Source: Xanthomonas hortorum pv. pelargonii | GTDB taxonomy: Bacteria; Pseudomonadota; Gammaproteobacteria; Xanthomonadales; Xanthomonadaceae | Assembly (NCBI RefSeq): GCF_024499015.1 | Contig: NZ_CP098604.1 | Span: 868,001-932,000, forward strand | Length of the DNA: 64,000 nt | Direction of reading: 5' to 3' | In this document: positions 60,006-64,000 of the stretch, piece after piece | Position numbering within the stretch: the first letter of the stretch is position 1 | How the letters are laid out: each line of letters opens with the position of its first letter | Translations under genes and position numbers: made by a program | The notes under the pieces: model-generated | What the model was told of the DNA's origin: nothing | Seen by the model: only the letters and a program-made list of their open reading frames with translations | The model's database searches: none

Positions 60006-60620
60006 ATGAGACTGCATTTCCACCATGCGCACCGCTTCTTGGGCAATTTTTCTCTGCCGTTCGCGCTCGCCTGCCTCGCAAGCGCGTGCAGTGCAAACAA
60101 GCCAACGTCTTCTGAAAAGGAAGACCTTATGCTCAGCCGACCATTTCCGGTGGATGCGACGGATGCCCATGTGCGCTTCGAATTCGAGGCGACACCGGAG
60201 AATGTAAATCTCACTCGGTCCTACATCGTCGGATTAAACCTGAGTCGCAAAGGACCCGTCGACCCAGTCACAACACTAAACAACAGCGACTCACCGGTAA
60301 GATACGCACTCAAAGTGAATGCCTGCAAATGGGAGGCAGGGAGTTGCGATAAAATATTTACAGAAGACAACTTCCAAGCCCTGTTGAGAAAAGAGCCTAG
60401 CAAGGTAAAATTTTTCGGCTGGCGCGTAGGAAACCCCGATATCAAATACATCGAATCCGGAGCACATAACTCTGATTCAAGTAACTGGATCGTCTGCAAC
60501 CTCCACCTAAGAAGCTATGGCCGGTATCGCGTCGATATTTCATCAGTAGCAGGCAATCCAGTACTGAATATTCCTGAAGCAGAAATCACAATACAAAAAA
60601 GATTAACATCCTCTAAATAA
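60006..60620 (+). CDS. periplasmic lipoprotein, predicted immunity protein of an X-T4SS effector
   Basis: A 204-residue lipoprotein: signal peptide with lipobox LACLASAC (Cys28), then a beta-rich domain with two Cys (NACKWEAGSCDKIF). AAGGAAG lies five bases before the ATG. Base composition is AT-richer than neighbouring genes, especially after about 60180. It ends 24 bases before the predicted effector gene. Xanthomonas X-T4SS effectors are typically encoded beside lipoprotein inhibitors that protect the periplasm; the immunity role here is inferred from position and lipidation. I do not recognise the domain itself. Confidence 0.75.
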   Translation: MRLHFHHAHRFLGNFSLPFALACLASACSANKPTSSEKEDLMLSRPFPVDATDAHVRFEFEATPENVNLTRSYIVGLNLSRKGPVDPVTTLNNSDSPVRYALKVNACKWEAGSCDKIFTEDNFQALLRKEPSKVKFFGWRVGNPDIKYIESGAHNSDSSNWIVCNLHLRSYGRYRVDISSVAGNPVLNIPEAEITIQKRLTSSK

Positions 60621-60644
60621 TACAAACCTGACAGGGATTTCGTT

Positions 60645-61694
60645 ATGGACAAGCAGCACTACACAGTGACGGTCGTTATAGCGGCTCCCGGCACCCCCTT
60701 ATACGACGAAGGTCAGCAGCAGACAAAAGATGGTATACCTGTCACGTCCGGCCCCGGCCACATGTTTTTCGTGACTAGCGATGGTAAGCAATCAACAAGC
60801 TATGGATTTGCCCCTGTCACTCACGGACAGACCAATGGCCCCGGTGAAATTTACAACTCTGATGCCGATGAGTACCACAAACCTGCCTATTCCAGAACGA
60901 TGGAAATAAGCAAGGAACAATACGATAAGCTCCAACAGTTCGGCCGCGAACCTGAAAAACTAGGCTTCGACAAGGAATACAAGGACGTACGCAACAACTG
61001 CGTCGATTTTACCTGGGCAGCCCTCAATCATGCCGGACTCCATCGAAACAAGAGCATCGATGTGAATGGCTTGCTTGGTCCAGGAGCCGGACAACTGCTT
61101 CCGGATGTTCGCATTCCTTTGCCGGTAGAAGGCTCGGGAAAAGATGCTTACCGCCCGCTACGCAATATCCACGGTGTGGAGAGCATTGAGGCACCATTTC
61201 CGCACAGTCCATTGAACAAGGAAATCCGGAACCCGCTTCCGGCACAAAGGTCGTTGCAGCAGCACATTCTCAGCGAAGAGCGGCACGCGCCATCGTTGAA
61301 GGACCCCACGCATCCAGGCTACCAACTGTTTGCACAGGCGCAGGATCACGTACAGACACTGGATCGCGAACACGGACGGCAAACGGACGCGTGCAGCGCC
61401 AATCTTGCGGGCTGCTTGGCGGTGCAATCCTGCAAGATGGGAATGGACCGCATCGACGAAGTGAGACTGAGCGACGATGCCTCGCGCGCATTTGCTGTGC
61501 AGAACAATCCTTACTCGGCCGGATCGCACGACCAGTTGCGCGCCCATGTCGATACGGTTTCCGCACTCAATACACCGCTGGAGCAGAGCAGTCAGGCATG
61601 GACGCAGGCTGCAGCCGAGCGCGTGCAGGCAGAGCAGCAACGGAACCTGCAACAGGAGCAAACGCAAGCTCCATCAGCTCGAACCATGAGCTGA
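60645..61694 (+). CDS. predicted X-T4SS antibacterial effector with XVIPCD
   Basis: A 349-residue protein without signal peptide. The N-terminal domain (about 1-135) has His39 in SGPGHMFFV, then SYGFAPV and Cys119 in RNNCVDFTW: the His-before-Cys order of permuted NlpC/P60 (papain-like) enzymes, suggesting peptidoglycan cleavage or a related acyl reaction. The C-terminal part (about 219-320) has the features of XVIPCD: DPTHPGYQLFAQA, DRIDEVRLS, SRAFAVQN and RAHVDT, followed by a Gln-rich tail. XVIPCD recruits effectors to VirD4 of the bacteria-killing type IV secretion system. The VirB/VirD4 genes are not in this window. Confidence 0.82.
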   Translation: MDKQHYTVTVVIAAPGTPLYDEGQQQTKDGIPVTSGPGHMFFVTSDGKQSTSYGFAPVTHGQTNGPGEIYNSDADEYHKPAYSRTMEISKEQYDKLQQFGREPEKLGFDKEYKDVRNNCVDFTWAALNHAGLHRNKSIDVNGLLGPGAGQLLPDVRIPLPVEGSGKDAYRPLRNIHGVESIEAPFPHSPLNKEIRNPLPAQRSLQQHILSEERHAPSLKDPTHPGYQLFAQAQDHVQTLDREHGRQTDACSANLAGCLAVQSCKMGMDRIDEVRLSDDASRAFAVQNNPYSAGSHDQLRAHVDTVSALNTPLEQSSQAWTQAAAERVQAEQQRNLQQEQTQAPSARTMS

Positions 61695-61826
61695 CCGGGC
61701 GAGAGTCGCAGGGAGCTCATTCCCTGGCGCCTCGCCTGTTAGCTACTAACTGACTTTTCAAAGCCAGCAACCAAAGTCTACGGTACGGCAATCTTTCCAC
61801 TGCACCAATGCGAGTCGACCGGAAAC

Positions 61827-63029
61827 TCAGGCAGTCAGCTGAATCGTCAGCGCCGCAGCCGCCACGCGCACTTTCTCGCGCGCAGCATCGATGCTGTCCG
61901 CGCGCGCCAGCGTGACACCGACACGGCGGTGACCATCCACGCGCGGTTTTCCGAACAGACGTAGTGCGGTGTCCTGGTCGCGCAGTGCATCGGCAACGTT
62001 ATCGAAGACCGGCACGCCGTGACCATGTGCGAGCACTGCGCATGATGCCGACGGGCCGCTCTGGCGAATCACGCCACCGTTCTCGGCACCGACCGGCAGG
62101 CCGAGAATGGCGCGCGCGTGCAGCGCGAATTCGCTTAACTCCTGCGACACCAGCGTGACCAGACCTGTGTCGTGCGGGCGCGGCGAGACTTCACTGAACC
62201 AGACTTCGTCGCCCTTGACGAACAGCTCCACACCGAACAACCCCCAGCCGCCAAGGTCATCGGTGATCGCCTGCGCGATCTGCTGCGAGCGCTGCAGCGC
62301 GGCCGGCGACATCGGCTGCGGCTGCCAGCTCTCGCGGTAGTCGCCATCTTTCTGCCAGTGCCCGATCGGATCGCAGAACGAAGTACCGCCGGCATGCCGC
62401 ACGGTCAACAAGGTGATCTCGTAATCGAAGTCGATGAAGCCTTCGACGATGCAGCGGCCGGCACCGGCACGCCCGCCGGTCTGCGCGTAGTCCCACGCGG
62501 CATCGATATCCGCTTCGCTGCGCAAAGTGCTCTGGCCCTTGCCCGACGACGACATCACCGGCTTGACCACACATGGCAGGCCAACCGCGGCGATTGCCTC
62601 GCGGTACTCGGCCGCGGTGTCGACGAAGCGGTATGGCGAGGTCGGCAGGCCCAGCGTTTCGGCGGCAAGGCGGCGGATGCCTTCGCGATCCATGGTCAGG
62701 CGTGCAGCACGCGCGGTCGGGATCACTTTCTGGCCCTGTTCGCGCTCCAGCGCAACCAGCGTTTCGGTATGGATGGCCTCGATCTCCGGCACGATCAACT
62801 GCGGCTGCTCTTTGGCGATCAGCGCGCGCAACGCCTGCGGGTCGAGCATGTCCAGCACATGCGAACGGTGCGCGACCTGCATCGCCGGCGCATTGGCGTA
62901 ACGGTCAGCAGCGATCACTTCCACCCCGAAGCGCTGCAATTCGATCGCCACTTCCTTGCCCAGTTCGCCCGAACCCAGCAACAGCACGCGGATGGCGGAA
63001 GGCGACAACGGCGTGCCGAAAGTAGTCAT
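61827..63029 (-). CDS. purT: formate-dependent GAR transformylase
   Basis: A 400-residue ATP-grasp enzyme. Landmarks are [15 protein letters not shown] at the N-terminus, the ATP loop [30 protein letters not shown] and [14 protein letters not shown]. It makes formyl-GAR from formate and ATP in purine synthesis, bypassing PurN. It appears monocistronic and is divergent from the SPFH gene. Confidence 0.96.
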   Translation of the reverse strand: MTTFGTPLSPSAIRVLLLGSGELGKEVAIELQRFGVEVIAADRYANAPAMQVAHRSHVLDMLDPQALRALIAKEQPQLIVPEIEAIHTETLVALEREQGQKVIPTARAARLTMDREGIRRLAAETLGLPTSPYRFVDTAAEYREAIAAVGLPCVVKPVMSSSGKGQSTLRSEADIDAAWDYAQTGGRAGAGRCIVEGFIDFDYEITLLTVRHAGGTSFCDPIGHWQKDGDYRESWQPQPMSPAALQRSQQIAQAITDDLGGWGLFGVELFVKGDEVWFSEVSPRPHDTGLVTLVSQELSEFALHARAILGLPVGAENGGVIRQSGPSASCAVLAHGHGVPVFDNVADALRDQDTALRLFGKPRVDGHRRVGVTLARADSIDAAREKVRVAAAALTIQLTA

Positions 63030-63109
63030 GAGCGCGGTCCAGATCGGAAGAGGGCCGCCATTCTAACGGGCGGCTGGCACGACCGCCGGTCGGAAACCAG
63101 CTTGAATTT

Positions 63110-63126
63110 GATATCAATCTGATATC
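63110..63126. promoter_or_regulatory. paired GATATC sites upstream of the SPFH gene
   Basis: GATATC occurs at 63110-63115 and 63121-63126, 11 bases or about one helical turn apart, within TTGATATCAATCTGATATC, 30 bases before the SPFH start. The spacing suggests a dimeric or tandem regulator site, perhaps overlapping the promoter. Confidence 0.4.
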
Positions 63127-63155
63127 TTTCTTTCAAACAACAAGGACGCCCAACC

Positions 63156-64000
63156 ATGAAAGAGAAATCGCTCGGTTCTGTTCCAGGCATTCCGCTGATC
63201 GTTGCCAGGGTCGTCGTGCTGCTGCTGGCGGCCTCTACGCTGGTCGCAGCCGGCATGGGCCTGTTGCCGATTCTGGGCATGCTGCCGGCCATCCTGATCG
63301 CAGCCGGCAACGTGTTCGTGCTGGCCGGCCTGTACACGCTGGAGCCGAATCAGGCCGCAGTGCTGAGCCTGTTCGGCAAGTACGTCGGCACGGTCAAGGA
63401 CCCAGGGCTGCGCTGGAACAACCCCTTCTATGCAAAACGTCGCGTCAGCCAGCGCGTGCGCAACTTCGAAAGCGGCCGGCTCAAGGTCAACGAACTGGAT
63501 GGCAGCCCGATCGAGATTGCCGCCGTGATCGTGTGGCAGGTTTTGGACGCATCCGAAGCGGTCTACAACGTGGACGACTACGAAAGCTTCGTGCATATCC
63601 AGTCCGAAGCGGCGCTGCGTGCGATGGCCACCAGCTACCCCTACGACCAGCACGAAGACGATCAGATCTCGCTGCGCAGTCACCCGGCCGAAATCAGCGA
63701 GCAACTCAAGCGCCATCTGGACGAGCGCCTGACCCAGGCCGGCGTGGATGTGATCGAAGCGCGCATCAGCCACCTCGCCTACGCACCGGAAATCGCCCAG
63801 GCCATGCTGCAGCGGCAGCAGGCCAATGCGGTGATCGCCGCACGCACGCGCATCGTCGCCGGTGCGGTGGGCATGGTCGAAATGGCGCTGTCCGAACTGC
63901 AGAAAAATGGCGTGGTGCAGCTGGACGAAGAGCGCAAGGCGCACATGGTCAGCAACCTGCTCACGGTGTTGTGTTCTGATCGTGGCACCCAACCGGTGGT
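63156..64000 (+). CDS. SPFH/Band 7 membrane protein (cut by window end)
   Basis: The first 281 codons are present. Two hydrophobic segments ([20 protein letters not shown] and [17 protein letters not shown]) anchor an SPFH domain with [34 protein letters not shown] and [24 protein letters not shown] proteins assemble into membrane rings or microdomains; the specific role is unknown. AAGGAC lies about 8 bases before ATG 63156. The 3' end lies outside the window. Confidence 0.9.
   Translation, partial: MKEKSLGSVPGIPLIVARVVVLLLAASTLVAAGMGLLPILGMLPAILIAAGNVFVLAGLYTLEPNQAAVLSLFGKYVGTVKDPGLRWNNPFYAKRRVSQRVRNFESGRLKVNELDGSPIEIAAVIVWQVLDASEAVYNVDDYESFVHIQSEAALRAMATSYPYDQHEDDQISLRSHPAEISEQLKRHLDERLTQAGVDVIEARISHLAYAPEIAQAMLQRQQANAVIAARTRIVAGAVGMVEMALSELQKNGVVQLDEERKAHMVSNLLTVLCSDRGTQPV

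Noticed and set aside
60006..61694. Prophage or integrative element around the AT-richer pair
   Set aside because: No integrase, tRNA junction or direct repeats flank it; a two-gene cassette is sufficient.

Overview
The window is a 64 kb piece of a high-GC gammaproteobacterial chromosome, almost certainly Xanthomonas. The strongest evidence is the divergent pair hrpX (476 codons, AraC type) and hrpG (OmpR type), the master regulators of the Xanthomonas hrp type III secretion regulon. A predicted X-T4SS effector with an XVIPCD-like C-terminus and the dispersed GGGAAT-type and hairpin intergenic repeats agree with this. I could not settle the species.

Layout. 1-7.5 kb is a signalling region. 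A response regulator and a frameshifted PAS histidine kinase lie on the minus strand. On the plus strand, a tightly overlapping set encodes a membrane hybrid kinase with three receivers, CheR, a stand-alone CheB methylesterase domain and a receiver-kinase. 7.9-13.5 kb holds a DUF1428 protein, two decayed genes (a secreted metallopeptidase and a thioredoxin-2) and a TonB-dependent receptor. 14-19.4 kb (minus strand) is a complete stressosome module: RsbR, RsbS, RsbT, a protein joining a GHKL ATPase to a PP2C/SpoIIE-type phosphatase, then two histidine kinases as the apparent output. 19.8-26.3 kb has an Old Yellow Enzyme, a three-copy hairpin repeat array, and an operon pairing an HSP90 paralogue with a TPR-rich protein.

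26.5-29.6 kb is hrpX/hrpG with a long shared intergenic region. 29.7-38.5 kb carries a DUF805 protein, radA, an M61 peptidase, the cyoABCD quinol oxidase operon (His-rich tails on three subunits, no cyoE) and tRNA-Thr(CGT). 38.6-51.9 kb is core housekeeping: ispH, lspA, ileS, ribF, murJ, rpsT, obgE, rpmA, rplU and uvrA, in an order typical of gammaproteobacteria.

51.9-59.7 kb mixes thioesterases, a PCu(A)C copper chaperone, a crotonase, a membrane-linked ECF sigma factor, a five-EF-hand protein, Bpt and an endonuclease/exonuclease/phosphatase lipoprotein. 60.0-61.7 kb is an AT-richer island: a lipoprotein followed by the predicted X-T4SS effector, read as an immunity-effector pair. purT and a truncated SPFH protein gene close the window.

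Four genes carry small indels that break the frame (near 1435, 9907 with 8525, 10800 and 56591). Two of these are in homopolymers, so sequencing error and real decay both remain possible. Coordinates and residue numbers were read by hand; no database search was run.
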